Shown in pieces: positions 32,577-41,024 of a stretch of 64,000 bases of DNA. Numbering within the stretch: position 1 is the first letter of the stretch; every line of letters begins with the position of its first letter. The translations under genes were made by a program, and so were the position numbers. The notes under the pieces are model-generated. The model did no database searches and was not told the DNA's origin. It worked only from the letters and a program-made list of their open reading frames with translations. Source of the stretch: Bdellovibrionaceae bacterium UBA1609 (GTDB lineage Bacteria; Bdellovibrionota; Bdellovibrionia; Bdellovibrionales; UBA1609); NCBI GenBank assembly GCA_002321895.1, contig DCMZ01000005.1, positions 199,141 through 263,140 on the forward strand, in the 5' to 3' direction.

Positions 32577-33644
32577 TTATTCTTCGATGGTGAGAGTCTC
32601 AAACTTAACGTCAATTATAGCCCCTTGTTCGGGAATATAGTCGCCCGAGAATCGGATGCTATTGGCCTCAGCAATATATTCCCAGCCACCGACCGTTGGT
32701 CCGGGGTTGGCGTCTTTTTGAGGGACTAGCAGGCCATCCAATTTCACTACTATGGTGGCTGGATCCGGAGTCCGGCTGAGGTAAAACTGGGTTGAGAGTT
32801 GGGCAATATTTTCGGAAATTAGCTCGAGATCGTCAGCAAAATTACCGCAGAGATCTCCCATTCTTCCATCCGTCATTTCGGCCAGCTCTTGATATCGAAC
32901 GCCTATCTTTCGTCCTGTGAACGAATTGTTTAGGTCATCACGGCATTCTTCATCCAGGATAGCCATAGCGTTTACATTAAATCTTCTTGTGGCTCCAGAT
33001 GAGTTAGTCAGGTTTTCTAGGTAGGTATTGAAATAGTCCACTTCGTATAGGTTGGGATCGCTATAGTTAGCACCACCATAACCTGAAGAGGTGCTCGAGA
33101 AGTCATCTTCGTCCGATACAATGACCACTGAAAAGAAGCTATCTTCGCGAATAAAGTTGGAATTGTCAGGATCTTCTAATGCATCCACCATACTTTCAAA
33201 AGCTCTTTCATCTCCATATCCACCAACACCTTGAAGAACGTTTGTAATAAAAGTGTCTTCAATATTTGGTGTGTCGGGAGTAATAATGAATACACCGGAA
33301 TAGTCACCGTCTGCGCCATCTCTAAAGTTAGGTTTCGTGTCATCGCCTAAATATTTCCCGCGCCAAGCGTCAGTGACCACAACAGCAATTCGGAAGTCAT
33401 AATTTTTTTCAATAAATTTTGCTATGAAGGAGTTGAAATTGTCCGCCACATTCTGTTGTGAAGTTTCCATCGACCCAGAGTTGTCTATCACCCAGAGAAT
33501 ATCAATTTTTGTGAAAGAACCATCGGCTTCGCTTTGTACGAACGAATCTTCTTCAGCAAGCTGAGAAAATGTCGGTTTATCTTCTGTGCAACCAGTCCCA
33601 AATATAAACAAACTGATTAAAATTAGAAACTTTAAAAGTTTCAT
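32577..33644 (-). CDS. von Willebrand factor A domain lipoprotein
   Basis: 355 residues: lipobox FIFGTGC, VWA domain from about 45 with MIDAS motif WVIDNSGSMETS, IVSDEDDFSS, and a C-terminal beta-rich domain (DPATIVVKLDGLLVPQ). Domain order, length and the ending match the VWA lipoprotein at 14742-15752, so the two are paralogues. GGAGGGG precedes the ATG. Probably surface or periplasmic ligand binding. Confidence 0.85.
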   Translation of the reverse strand: MKLLKFLILISLFIFGTGCTEDKPTFSQLAEEDSFVQSEADGSFTKIDILWVIDNSGSMETSQQNVADNFNSFIAKFIEKNYDFRIAVVVTDAWRGKYLGDDTKPNFRDGADGDYSGVFIITPDTPNIEDTFITNVLQGVGGYGDERAFESMVDALEDPDNSNFIREDSFFSVVIVSDEDDFSSTSSGYGGANYSDPNLYEVDYFNTYLENLTNSSGATRRFNVNAMAILDEECRDDLNNSFTGRKIGVRYQELAEMTDGRMGDLCGNFADDLELISENIAQLSTQFYLSRTPDPATIVVKLDGLLVPQKDANPGPTVGGWEYIAEANSIRFSGDYIPEQGAIIDVKFETLTIEE

Positions 33645-33989
33645 AACCCCTCCAATTATTCGCTAAAACCATCCTGGTTTTGTCTTCCGCAAACGTGAGT
33701 ATTAGTAATTGGTAGCGTACATACAGCGTTAATAGCTTATCGACCTTAGTCGGGTGCTCTTAAGCGGGCATTTGAAGCCAAATATCTAGCTAACCCCTTG
33801 AAAAGACATGACTCTCAAAAGGTGTCTTTTTGATACGCACTAAGTCCTTGATATTATATGGGAATTTAATAGGCATTTTTTTGTAAATTCAAAAAGTCGT
33901 AAATTATATGTACATTTTAACTGATATAAGAAAACTGTAAGACCATATCTTTGTGAGAATGTTGCTAATTGTGAGAATGGAGTTTTATT
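33645..33989. other. Divergent intergenic region with one inverted repeat
   Basis: 345 bp between the VWA lipoprotein (minus) and the Nudix gene (plus); it must hold both promoters. AAAAGACA (33801-33808) pairs with TGTCTTTT (33823-33830). No coding frame with a ribosome binding site was found. AT-rich stretches from 33860 to 33920 fit a promoter, but no clear -35/-10 pair can be fixed. Confidence 0.4.
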
Positions 33990-34418
33990 TTGTTAACGCG
34001 GCAAAGGGCATCTGTAATCTGTGTCCATAATAAAAAGTTGCTACTCGTTCAGTTGGTAGACGATATAAACGAATATAAGGGCTGGTTTCCACCCGGCGGT
34101 GCTATTGAAGAGGGTGAGAGCCCTGGAGAGGCAGCAAAAAGAGAATGCATTGAGGAAACAGGGGTAGCGGTCGAAATTGATTCTCAGTCTTCTAAAACCT
34201 ACTCCATCGTGTTTAATTGGCGGGGACGAGACTATAAATCGACAACCACCTACTTTAAAGCCAGGTTTATAAGTGAAGGCTCGCCCAACTTTAGTGAGAA
34301 GTACCTTTTAGGGAGTCATTGGGTTCCCATTTGTGAATGGAAACAATATGTAAACACTCATGTGGGTATTAGTGAACAAGTGAGAGAGTGTTTAAAAGAA
34401 TTCTATGATTTTGAGTAA
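33990..34418 (+). CDS. Nudix hydrolase
   Basis: 142 residues. Complete Nudix box GGAIEEGESPGEAAKRECIEETGV (pattern G-x5-E-x7-REx-x-EEtG). Enzymes of this kind hydrolyse nucleoside diphosphates linked to another moiety. The substrate cannot be read from the sequence. TTG at 33990 is taken as start because GGAG stands 7 bp before it and no in-frame ATG is available. A hairpin terminator follows. Confidence 0.88.
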   Translation: MLTRQRASVICVHNKKLLLVQLVDDINEYKGWFPPGGAIEEGESPGEAAKRECIEETGVAVEIDSQSSKTYSIVFNWRGRDYKSTTTYFKARFISEGSPNFSEKYLLGSHWVPICEWKQYVNTHVGISEQVRECLKEFYDFE

Positions 34419-34451
34419 AAAAAAGAGCTCCAATGGGAACCCGAGAAAAGT

Positions 34452-34485
34452 CGGCCCAGACATGAAGCCTGGGCCGTTTAAATTT
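34452..34485 (+). terminator. Hairpin terminator after the Nudix gene
   Basis: CGGCCCAG (34452-34459) pairs with CTGGGCCG (34469-34476) around a 9-nt loop, then TTTAAATTT. Strong GC stem 33 bp after the Nudix stop; the T-tail is interrupted, so it is good but not ideal. Confidence 0.7.
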
Positions 34486-34926
34486 GGACTAACCTTTATG
34501 AGGTCGGTACCTCCTTGTGTCTTATGTTAGTACTCCTATCATTACTCATAAGCACCACCTCCTCTCATGACCTTAGTAGGTCTACATCTAGTATATCGAA
34601 AAACAGGTGGGTCCGCTAAACAGTATTCGCAAACTGGCCTACGATATCTTTTTATGGGATCTAAATATTTTTTTAATGGGTTAGGTTTGATTAAAAACTG
34701 AACATTGAAGACTCAAACTTTTGTAATTTTGGTGTTCGTCTACATTTAAAACTCTCCGAGAGAGCTTAAAACCTAGGCGATGCCGACAAACGTCCAGCAA
34801 GATACTGTTAAGTTTTGGTTTTTTTAAAAAACGCAGAGCGGTATATGTGGACCTGCAGTGGGTCTCATACGTAGCATCTTAAATGTGGGGGGGCGATGTC
34901 CGACAGGATGACGCTATAGAGCAGGG
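34486..34926. other. Intergenic region with ribosome-binding-site-like motifs
   Basis: About 440 bp without a convincing protein gene. The left end carries the two strong Shine-Dalgarno matches on the minus strand (around 34507-34514 and 34555-34564). The rest is AT-rich to 34820, then GC-richer up to the next start, with ATGTGGGGGGGCGATG at about 34882-34897. It must also contain the promoter of the PH-like membrane gene. An uncharacterised RNA is possible. Confidence 0.35.
34496..34549 (-). CDS. Candidate 17-residue leader peptide (uncertain)
   Basis: ATG on the minus strand at 34549, read to TAA at 34496, gives 17 codons (MSNDRSTNIRHKEVPTS). GAGAGGAGGT, a near-perfect Shine-Dalgarno, is 7 bp upstream. 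A second perfect AAGGAGGT is inside the frame. No gene follows on this strand. It could be a leader peptide, a short regulatory RNA, or on the plus strand a CU-rich RNA complementary to Shine-Dalgarno sequences. Confidence 0.25.
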   Translation of the reverse strand: MSNDRSTNIRHKEVPTS

Positions 34927-36090
34927 ATGCTCCATCGTCCTTTTTTTTCTAGAAATGACAGATTCTTACAAAGATTTCTTTCTGTGATAACTTCTTCTCG
35001 ATTTTCTTCAGATCCTGTTTTTAATTTAACTGTTCAGGTTCGCAAAAAGACGACAATACAATTGTTGTTGATCGCATTTGGCCTGACCTTGGCCTTCATT
35101 TTACTTACATTTGGTTTAAAGAGGCTCGCGCCGTCATTATTTCTCTTTTTAGTTTTACCTATTTTCTTGTCAGGGGTCGCATTGTTTTTAGTGGCTCTGC
35201 GCTGTGGTCAAAGTATTTGGAAAGATTCTTGGTTTGAGTTTTCATCCAGTGGTGTTGAGGATCATGCGAGTTATTTGAGATTGGGGCATATTCCCATTCG
35301 CGAAATTCATAGTGTGAAATGGATTCAGCTTTCAAGGTGGAGAGTGCTCAGGGTTCGCATGGAAGATGATGCTTCTGTTTTTAAAGACTGGGATGAGCCA
35401 AAGGGTGTTTTTATAGACCTGTATCGTTTTATTTTGGGTTCTAGAATCTTTGTTCCCGATTTCTTGATCGCAAATTCCTCTGAAATCTCCAATGAATGGA
35501 CAAAAAAGTTCACAAATAACGTTAGGAGGATAAAGGAGAGTATGCGGGGTGATGGTACATCTCGATTTGAGGGAAATTTTAATGTTCAGGGGGAAGCGCC
35601 CCTCAGTTTGGCTCAGCAGTTTAAGTTCAATATCGAATCCAGTCGCAGGGGCTCGGGGCAAGGTCGAGAGGGTGAGAGCGCGGGCGATTTGGGGGCGTCC
35701 ACAGCATTTGCGGAAGTTACAAATGTCACTGAACAGCCCATAGACTTCCTAGGGGGCTTTGCTGAGCTCATACGACCTCTTGCTGATAGTTATGATCCGC
35801 AAATCCACGGACGCTGTGTGCTCTCGTGTAAGCGAGACGATTCAAATATGACATCTGAAAAGACAAAGCTCTTTCTCCCCTCAGGGGTTGAGGTGGAATT
35901 TGTTATGCGCTATCTAAATGATGAAGATCGCACGCTTTTTGAAATCCTATGGAAGGGACAGAAGGTTTATGCCCAAGAGGTCCAATTGGAAATTGGCTCA
36001 CTAGATCCTGGCGCGTTGCTCGTAGAGGCCGAAGGGGTTTGGAAACAGGAGCTAGTTGAGTTATTTCAAGAGCTTGAAAAGCTGGCCTAG
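34927..36090 (+). CDS. Two-helix membrane protein with PH-like domain
   Basis: 387 residues. Two transmembrane helices at about 40-85 (LLLIAFGLTLAFILLTFGL; FLFLVLPIFLSGVALFLVAL). Then a beta-rich cytoplasmic domain of the bacterial PH (bPH) kind starting WFEFSSSGVEDHASYLRLG, and a long charged C-terminal region of about 200 residues without a recognised family. The ribosome binding site before ATG 34927 is poor. It is upstream of rpsN but separated by 121 bp. Confidence 0.55.
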   Translation: MLHRPFFSRNDRFLQRFLSVITSSRFSSDPVFNLTVQVRKKTTIQLLLIAFGLTLAFILLTFGLKRLAPSLFLFLVLPIFLSGVALFLVALRCGQSIWKDSWFEFSSSGVEDHASYLRLGHIPIREIHSVKWIQLSRWRVLRVRMEDDASVFKDWDEPKGVFIDLYRFILGSRIFVPDFLIANSSEISNEWTKKFTNNVRRIKESMRGDGTSRFEGNFNVQGEAPLSLAQQFKFNIESSRRGSGQGREGESAGDLGASTAFAEVTNVTEQPIDFLGGFAELIRPLADSYDPQIHGRCVLSCKRDDSNMTSEKTKLFLPSGVEVEFVMRYLNDEDRTLFEILWKGQKVYAQEVQLEIGSLDPGALLVEAEGVWKQELVELFQELEKLA

Positions 36091-36211
36091 GGCGGGTCAG
36101 TTTCAGCAAAGAGAGTGTGGTGCGCCGCATCAAACTATTGATCCTCTTGATTTTTAGAGTCAAACCGACGAAAACTTGGGGTCTTGAAATCTAACGATCC
36201 GGTAGGAGTGT

Positions 36212-36517
36212 ATGGCAAAATTAAGTGCTGTTGAAAAAAATAATCGTAAAAAGGCCAAAGCTGATAAGTATTGGCAGTATCGTCGTGAACTTAAAAAGCA
36301 AATCATCAATGAAAATCTTTCCGATGATGAGCGATTTGAAGCTTCTATGAAGCTACAAAAATTGCCACGAAATACATCTCCACACAGAGTGATCAATCGT
36401 TGCGCTTTGACTGGAAGGCCCAGAGGTTTTCTGAGAAAATTTGGTTTGTCTCGGATCGCGGTTCGTGAACTGGCTAACCAGGGCAAATTACCAGGTGTAA
36501 CTAAGTCGAGCTGGTAA
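36212..36517 (+). CDS. rpsN: 30S ribosomal protein S14 (zinc-free type)
   Basis: 101 residues, full-length S14 of the long type. The signature NRCALTGRPRGFLRKFGLSRI is complete. The CxxC zinc-ribbon pairs of C+ S14 are missing, so this is the C- (zinc-independent) form. TAGGAGTGT precedes the ATG. It stands alone, outside the S10/spc ribosomal operon, as seen for paralogues induced by zinc shortage, though some bacteria have only this copy. No Zur box was recognised upstream. Confidence 0.95.
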   Translation: MAKLSAVEKNNRKKAKADKYWQYRRELKKQIINENLSDDERFEASMKLQKLPRNTSPHRVINRCALTGRPRGFLRKFGLSRIAVRELANQGKLPGVTKSSW

Positions 36518-36544
36518 TCTCTAGTTATATTAGAGTTTAAATTT

Positions 36545-36574
36545 GGCCATGGGAAATTCCTATGGCCTTTTTTT
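36545..36574 (+). terminator. Rho-independent terminator of rpsN
   Basis: GGCCATGGG and CCTATGGCC pair (one mismatch) around AAATT at 36545-36567, followed by seven T. It is 27 bp after rpsN and just before the end of the convergent phosphodiesterase gene. Confidence 0.88.
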
Positions 36575-36580
36575 ATGAGT

Positions 36581-37405
36581 TTAAGGTGCTAAGAACTCAA
36601 CAGTGATGGCTGGGTGGTCGGAACCTTCAACGTTGGTGAGGAGTTGTTTGTCTCTGACTTCGAGGCCTCGAAAGTAGACATTGTCTAATTTTTTGCGTCT
36701 GTTATCGCCGTCAAATTTAAGACGTTCCATGCCGTAGCTTTCCATCCAGCGGTCGGCCATTTCTAACTTTTCTTCATTTTTAGTGTTGAAGTCCCCAGCA
36801 TATACTATTGGTCCGTCGTGTGCGTCCATATAACTTTTAGCTAATTCAATTTGCGCTTTTAGTCTGTCAGTATCTCTAAAGTTAATGCCGTGAATATTTA
36901 TGACTAATAGCTTTTGTCCATTTGAAAGTGAGTATCTTGTCACTAAGTTCATCTTCGGACTTTTTGAAAAGGGCTCTCTATCAACGGTTCGAAGTGGCTG
37001 GGCGATTTCCGTGATGGCTCTTGACGTGGTGATATTTCCCGTTGGTACGTTACGTTTCATTAGAAAGCTGACGGCAAGGTGGAACTCAACGCCTTGAGTT
37101 TTGTTGTAGGTATCGCTCATTTGGGAGGATAGAGTGGCCTCTTGCAAGACGGCGATATCCGCTCGGTCCATAAACTCCGTGAACTCTCTTTCAAATTGAT
37201 CTTCACGTCCTTTATAAACGTTCCAGACAAGAAGATTTATGCTATTTGCATCTAAGTGAGTGCTTTGTGGGGAACCCCAGAATTCATAGGATTCGCTAAG
37301 TGGGGGAATTTTTTTACACTTCCATGAGCAGTCTTCGTATTCACTGCCAATGGCAAATGGGCTAATTAAAAATGTCGCTATTAAAATTAGGTTTCTTAGT
37401 TGCAT
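36581..37405 (-). CDS. Secreted endonuclease/exonuclease/phosphatase (EEP) family protein
   Basis: 274 residues with a signal peptide (LILIATFLISPFAIGS). EEP fold: LLVWNVYKG, VLQEATL (metal Glu), NIHGINF, YAGDFNTK (Asp/Asn pair) and GSDHPAITVEF (catalytic Asp-His). It could be a DNase, a phosphatase or a sphingomyelinase-like enzyme; the sequence alone does not decide. GGAGG precedes the ATG. Two Cys pairs in the N terminus (CSWKCKK) may form a disulfide. A secreted nuclease would suit digestion of prey DNA. Confidence 0.85.
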   Translation of the reverse strand: MQLRNLILIATFLISPFAIGSEYEDCSWKCKKIPPLSESYEFWGSPQSTHLDANSINLLVWNVYKGREDQFEREFTEFMDRADIAVLQEATLSSQMSDTYNKTQGVEFHLAVSFLMKRNVPTGNITTSRAITEIAQPLRTVDREPFSKSPKMNLVTRYSLSNGQKLLVINIHGINFRDTDRLKAQIELAKSYMDAHDGPIVYAGDFNTKNEEKLEMADRWMESYGMERLKFDGDNRRKKLDNVYFRGLEVRDKQLLTNVEGSDHPAITVEFLAP

Positions 37406-37726
37406 AAATCCTCCGCATACTTAGTTAACGGTGCAACTAAAATTTTGCTGAAGGTGTTCTCGACCTAGGGGGAGTGATTAACTATCAAAAGTGGATAAAG
37501 GTCGGTCGAGTAAGTTACTTTAAAGGGACTTTTAGGATTTAAAGCATAGACGTTTTACAGAGCCATTTAGTGCACAATAGTATCTTTCTATTCCTAAATA
37601 ATTGCGAACAGTGAAACTATAACATCATTTTTAAGTGGATTGAGTGAGAGGGTAATTTCTCTTCGCTTGTTGAGGTTTATGTTTGGTAGGGTGCGGTCAT
37701 TGATATTGACTAAACAAAGGAAAACC
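37406..37726. promoter_or_regulatory. Divergent intergenic region with CTCGACC/GGTCGAG repeat
   Basis: 321 bp between the secreted EEP gene and a divergent secreted-protein gene. It contains a 7-bp inverted repeat CTCGACC (37458-37464) and GGTCGAG (37503-37509), 38 bp apart, which could be two half-sites for one regulator. No ORF with a ribosome binding site; promoters for both flanking genes must be here. Confidence 0.35.
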
Positions 37727-39391
37727 ATGTTTTTAAAAGTCCTAGTGATATTGCTTTTTATCCCTATAACTTTACTGGCTGATCTCACTGGGGGTGAGCC
37801 CGTACCAAATGTTGCCAATGTTGATAACGTAAGTGCGGTTACAGACATTGGTCAGTGTGAGAATGGGGCTGGTATTGCGGAGGATTACTTCACGTCATTT
37901 ATTGTGGGTCCATTTAAGGATAAGGCCTGTTTGGATTTTACTAAACATAGAAGTTTAGACTGGTTGATAGATTATAAGCTTCCATCGGAACTTCAGGTTT
38001 TTGAGGAGTCAGATGTTAGATATTTCTCGAACTTCTATCACGATAAGAAGTTTTGGGTGATAGAGATTCCCAAAGATTTGCAAATTAAAGCCATAATATA
38101 TCAGAGAGTGATTTTTATAGATCCTATTAAATGGTTAAGAACATTTATTGATGGTGGTCATGCTCAGGTCCGATTTCTATTTCATAAGCCAGTTCGTATT
38201 TTTAGAAAAACATCGGCTGGCGGTTTTGTAGTGGGTCATTTAGATGACGTGGCTTTTACTCCAGAATCTATAAAAAAGGATGTTGATAAGAAAATTAATT
38301 TCTTAGCTCCAAAAGGTTATTATGGTTCTTCAGTTAGAATGCTTTCCTCAATAGAGACTTACAGGGAAAATATTTTAAAGGGGAATAGAACCACTCAGTT
38401 GCTTGTTGATCAGGTAGACCAAAGTTTGGCGTGGGAGTTGTTCACTGGCTATCTGAGTTTTAGTGCGCGCTTGGCTTACGAGAAGCCTTTTATACATTAT
38501 ATCGATAATTGCATGACCAATACTCTAAGGCCCTTCAATCGGCTCTACACAAGAAGGACAAGTCGATTAATGAATCCATTTGAAGATTTCGCTCCTAAAT
38601 TTGGCCCGAGCTACTTGGCTGAGAGAGGTTTCTGTAAAAAGGAGACGTACCGAAGATTAGATCCGTTACGGGGCAAGCCGGGGCATGGTATTTGGGTTGA
38701 AGGTGAGCGACATGCCTGTCCGAGGGTAACAGATTTCAACAATGATCAATGGTTGAGTGAGGAGCTTGCCAGTACATTAAAAGATGGAACGGCTGTGGAT
38801 TACTTCGCTTTGGCTTCTGTGGAGCCTAAAATGAAAAAATCCAAAACACCACTCCTCGAAATACCCATGGCGGAAAGTAGGCCCGACTATCTTGAAGAGC
38901 ACTTTAGTGCAGAGAGTCCGATAGACAATGTTGTTGAGGAATTGCGATTAAGGCCGGCCTCTTATATAGGTGATGAAGTTGAAATGTTAAATGTGGATGC
39001 TGACCTGCTTGATCAGGTGGATTCAATTGATCAGCGCCTTCCAGGCTATAAATCCAAAGCTAGATCTTGTGAGTTTGAGTTAGCCGTTAACGATTATGGT
39101 CAGCTAGAAGTGGAAGTTAAGAAATTGCACAAAGTGATCAACGGTAAAAAATTTACTCTAGATCGAGTGAATCGAGTGAACTCAGTGGGGGTACGTGCTC
39201 AAGTATTTGCGGCTGATTTTGACCAGTATCGATTGGCTCTAATGGTGGAGCGGTTTGATGAAAAGCGTAAGTATTTGTCGCTGATACTTAACAACTCGAA
39301 AAGGCATAGGAGATGGATAGGTCTATTCAGTAAGTCTATACGGTCTTGTGAGGTCAATTTAATTGGTGAAGCAAGTCGCCCATCTAAATAA
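37727..39391 (+). CDS. Large secreted protein of unknown function
   Basis: About 554 residues. Signal peptide (MFLKVLVILLFIPITLLADL), AAAGGA 5 bp before the ATG at 37727. The mature part has scattered Cys (IGQCENG, DKACLD, DNCMTN, HACPRV, SCEFEL, SCEVNL), suggesting disulfides. Short motifs such as ERGFCKKETYRRLDPLRG and KPGHGIWVEGER look distinctive. No family is recognised, and there is no hydrophobic anchor after the signal peptide. First gene of the secretome-rich region. Confidence 0.7.
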   Translation: MFLKVLVILLFIPITLLADLTGGEPVPNVANVDNVSAVTDIGQCENGAGIAEDYFTSFIVGPFKDKACLDFTKHRSLDWLIDYKLPSELQVFEESDVRYFSNFYHDKKFWVIEIPKDLQIKAIIYQRVIFIDPIKWLRTFIDGGHAQVRFLFHKPVRIFRKTSAGGFVVGHLDDVAFTPESIKKDVDKKINFLAPKGYYGSSVRMLSSIETYRENILKGNRTTQLLVDQVDQSLAWELFTGYLSFSARLAYEKPFIHYIDNCMTNTLRPFNRLYTRRTSRLMNPFEDFAPKFGPSYLAERGFCKKETYRRLDPLRGKPGHGIWVEGERHACPRVTDFNNDQWLSEELASTLKDGTAVDYFALASVEPKMKKSKTPLLEIPMAESRPDYLEEHFSAESPIDNVVEELRLRPASYIGDEVEMLNVDADLLDQVDSIDQRLPGYKSKARSCEFELAVNDYGQLEVEVKKLHKVINGKKFTLDRVNRVNSVGVRAQVFAADFDQYRLALMVERFDEKRKYLSLILNNSKRHRRWIGLFSKSIRSCEVNLIGEASRPSK

Positions 39392-39426
39392 TAAAGCCTA
39401 CGAAGCTTAAAAGTTTAGCAGGAGGG

Positions 39427-39447
39427 GAGTCTAGAAAGTCTAGACTC
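39427..39447. terminator. Perfect inverted repeat after the secreted-protein gene
   Basis: GAGTCTAGA (39427-39435) and TCTAGACTC (39439-39447) with an AAG loop; another CTAGAC follows directly. It lies 36 bp after the preceding gene. There is no T-tract, so it may be a terminator hairpin of unusual kind or a protein-binding site. Confidence 0.45.
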
Positions 39448-39495
39448 TCTAGACCAACAGTTGTTGATCTTGGCTAAAGCCCTTAGCCTTGTGTT

Positions 39496-40539
39496 ATGGG
39501 AAATTGGAAGTGTAAGCTGGTGATACTTTTATTGTTTGTGTTGCCTTTAAGCAGTGGCGCAGCAGTAAAGGATTTTGGAGATGAAACCTTTTCATTAGGT
39601 TTTGGACTCAGCACATACTCCTTATCCTCTACTCTTTCCAATGATACTGATGCTGACTCCTCAACGGAGTCTCTAATTTACTCACCAAATAATCAGGGAA
39701 ATTTAGGATTCACCTTCCAGTATGGAAACGTGGGAGCTTCGCTTTCATGGGCAGGGAAGCTCTCTTCTGAAAATCAAGAAGTGGATGTAAAAACTCGATT
39801 TCAAGATTACCAATTTCGATTTTTGGGGCCGCAGATAAGCTACAAAGTCTTTTTTCAAAGGTATAAAGGCTATTATATTTCCAATCCCGAAGATTTCCCT
39901 GGCGGTGGGATGCAGAATGATCCGGAGAATCTGTTGCCTGGATTGGAGAAGTTGCATTATGGAGTGGGAGCTATCTATAACTTCAGTCCTGAGAGATATT
40001 CTTTGGATGCTGGATTTGGAATTCATTCCTTTCAAACGGAATCGGGCGGTGCTTTTTTGGTGGCTTTGGATTTAGATCATCATGAGTTTAATAGTGATGA
40101 GTCTATGATACCTTCCTATGCCTCTTCCAACTTTGCCAGTATTGATGGCTGGAAGGGGAGTGTGTTTACCTCGCTGACAGTATCTGGTGGCGGAGGATAC
40201 AATTATTGTTCTGGGAACTTGATTATAGGTGGCCTTTTACTTGTGGGTGCGGCGATTCAAAAGCAAAAACATCGATTTGACGATCTTGATTCCACTAAAG
40301 TTGTGGTTACAAATCGTAATATGGCTGGAATAAACATTGGTTACGACGATCAGGTACACAAGTTATTTTTGGCGCTCATGCTTGAAACGAGCACTTCTCC
40401 CATAGAAGAAGGAGAGGTTGATACTCAGATGACCACTGCAAATCTGACTTATGTTTATAGATTTCAAGACGTGGATATTCCCGTATTAAAGAAAGTGAGT
40501 CGGTGGTTAGACTCCAGGGGTGGAGCTAAGGGTGAGTGA
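39496..40539 (+). CDS. DUF4421-like outer-membrane protein
   Basis: 347 residues with a signal peptide (LVILLLFVLPLSSGAA) and many amphipathic strands (FSLGFGLSTYSLSS, LGFTFQYGNVGASLSWAG, YRFQDVDIPVL). The sequence GPQISYKVFFQRYKGYYI and the overall layout resemble DUF4421 barrels. Upstream lies the TCTAGA-rich inverted repeat. The end overlaps the next gene by about 8-20 bp, so the two are probably one unit. Confidence 0.6.
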   Translation: MGNWKCKLVILLLFVLPLSSGAAVKDFGDETFSLGFGLSTYSLSSTLSNDTDADSSTESLIYSPNNQGNLGFTFQYGNVGASLSWAGKLSSENQEVDVKTRFQDYQFRFLGPQISYKVFFQRYKGYYISNPEDFPGGGMQNDPENLLPGLEKLHYGVGAIYNFSPERYSLDAGFGIHSFQTESGGAFLVALDLDHHEFNSDESMIPSYASSNFASIDGWKGSVFTSLTVSGGGGYNYCSGNLIIGGLLLVGAAIQKQKHRFDDLDSTKVVVTNRNMAGINIGYDDQVHKLFLALMLETSTSPIEEGEVDTQMTTANLTYVYRFQDVDIPVLKKVSRWLDSRGGAKGE

Positions 40540-40933
40540 CGCTTCCGTAGAAAGTCTCCAGTCGAAGGCGAGGTCCATTTTAAATGTAGAAAGGGATATG
40601 GGGATCCAGCACGGTGATGTTGTTTATCGTCTGATCGAAGTTCTGCCATTTGAGTGGGTCATCCGCAAATGTCTTTATAGAGGAGTGGAAAGTCCTGGCG
40701 ATTTGAATCGTTATTTTACTCAATTTGACGATGCAAAAACGGCATTGCTGAAAGAGTATGAACGCTTTTTAGACGAAGCACTTAAGCTTGGCAGTATTCT
40801 GGAGAACTTAAATGAGTCTAGTGCTATTGAGTATGGGAGTGGTGTAAGAATCGTTGGTAATGAAGAGATCGCTCGAATTACAGATAGCTACAGAATTAAA
40901 AGAATCAATGAGGCTAAAAAGAATTTAAAGTAA
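40532..40933 (+). CDS. Cytoplasmic helical protein of unknown function
   Basis: About 133 residues, no signal peptide, mostly helical (DLNRYFTQFDDAKTALLKEY). GTG at 40532 has GGAG 6 bp upstream; GTG 40520 would be four codons longer. It overlaps the end of the DUF4421-like gene. Family not recognised. It is one of the few cytoplasmic products in this region. Confidence 0.55.
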   Translation: MSDASVESLQSKARSILNVERDMGIQHGDVVYRLIEVLPFEWVIRKCLYRGVESPGDLNRYFTQFDDAKTALLKEYERFLDEALKLGSILENLNESSAIEYGSGVRIVGNEEIARITDSYRIKRINEAKKNLK

Positions 40934-41024
40934 CATAATAATTGTTTTTAACCCATCTGCAAACCCGTTGTCTCCCGTCCAAATTACTCCTAGCATAATT
41001 GTTTTATAAATTGAGGGGGAATCG

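Noticed and set aside
34419..34926. c-di-GMP riboswitch or other known riboswitch
   Set aside because: Signature bases of the GEMM class were looked for and not found; other classes not recognised.
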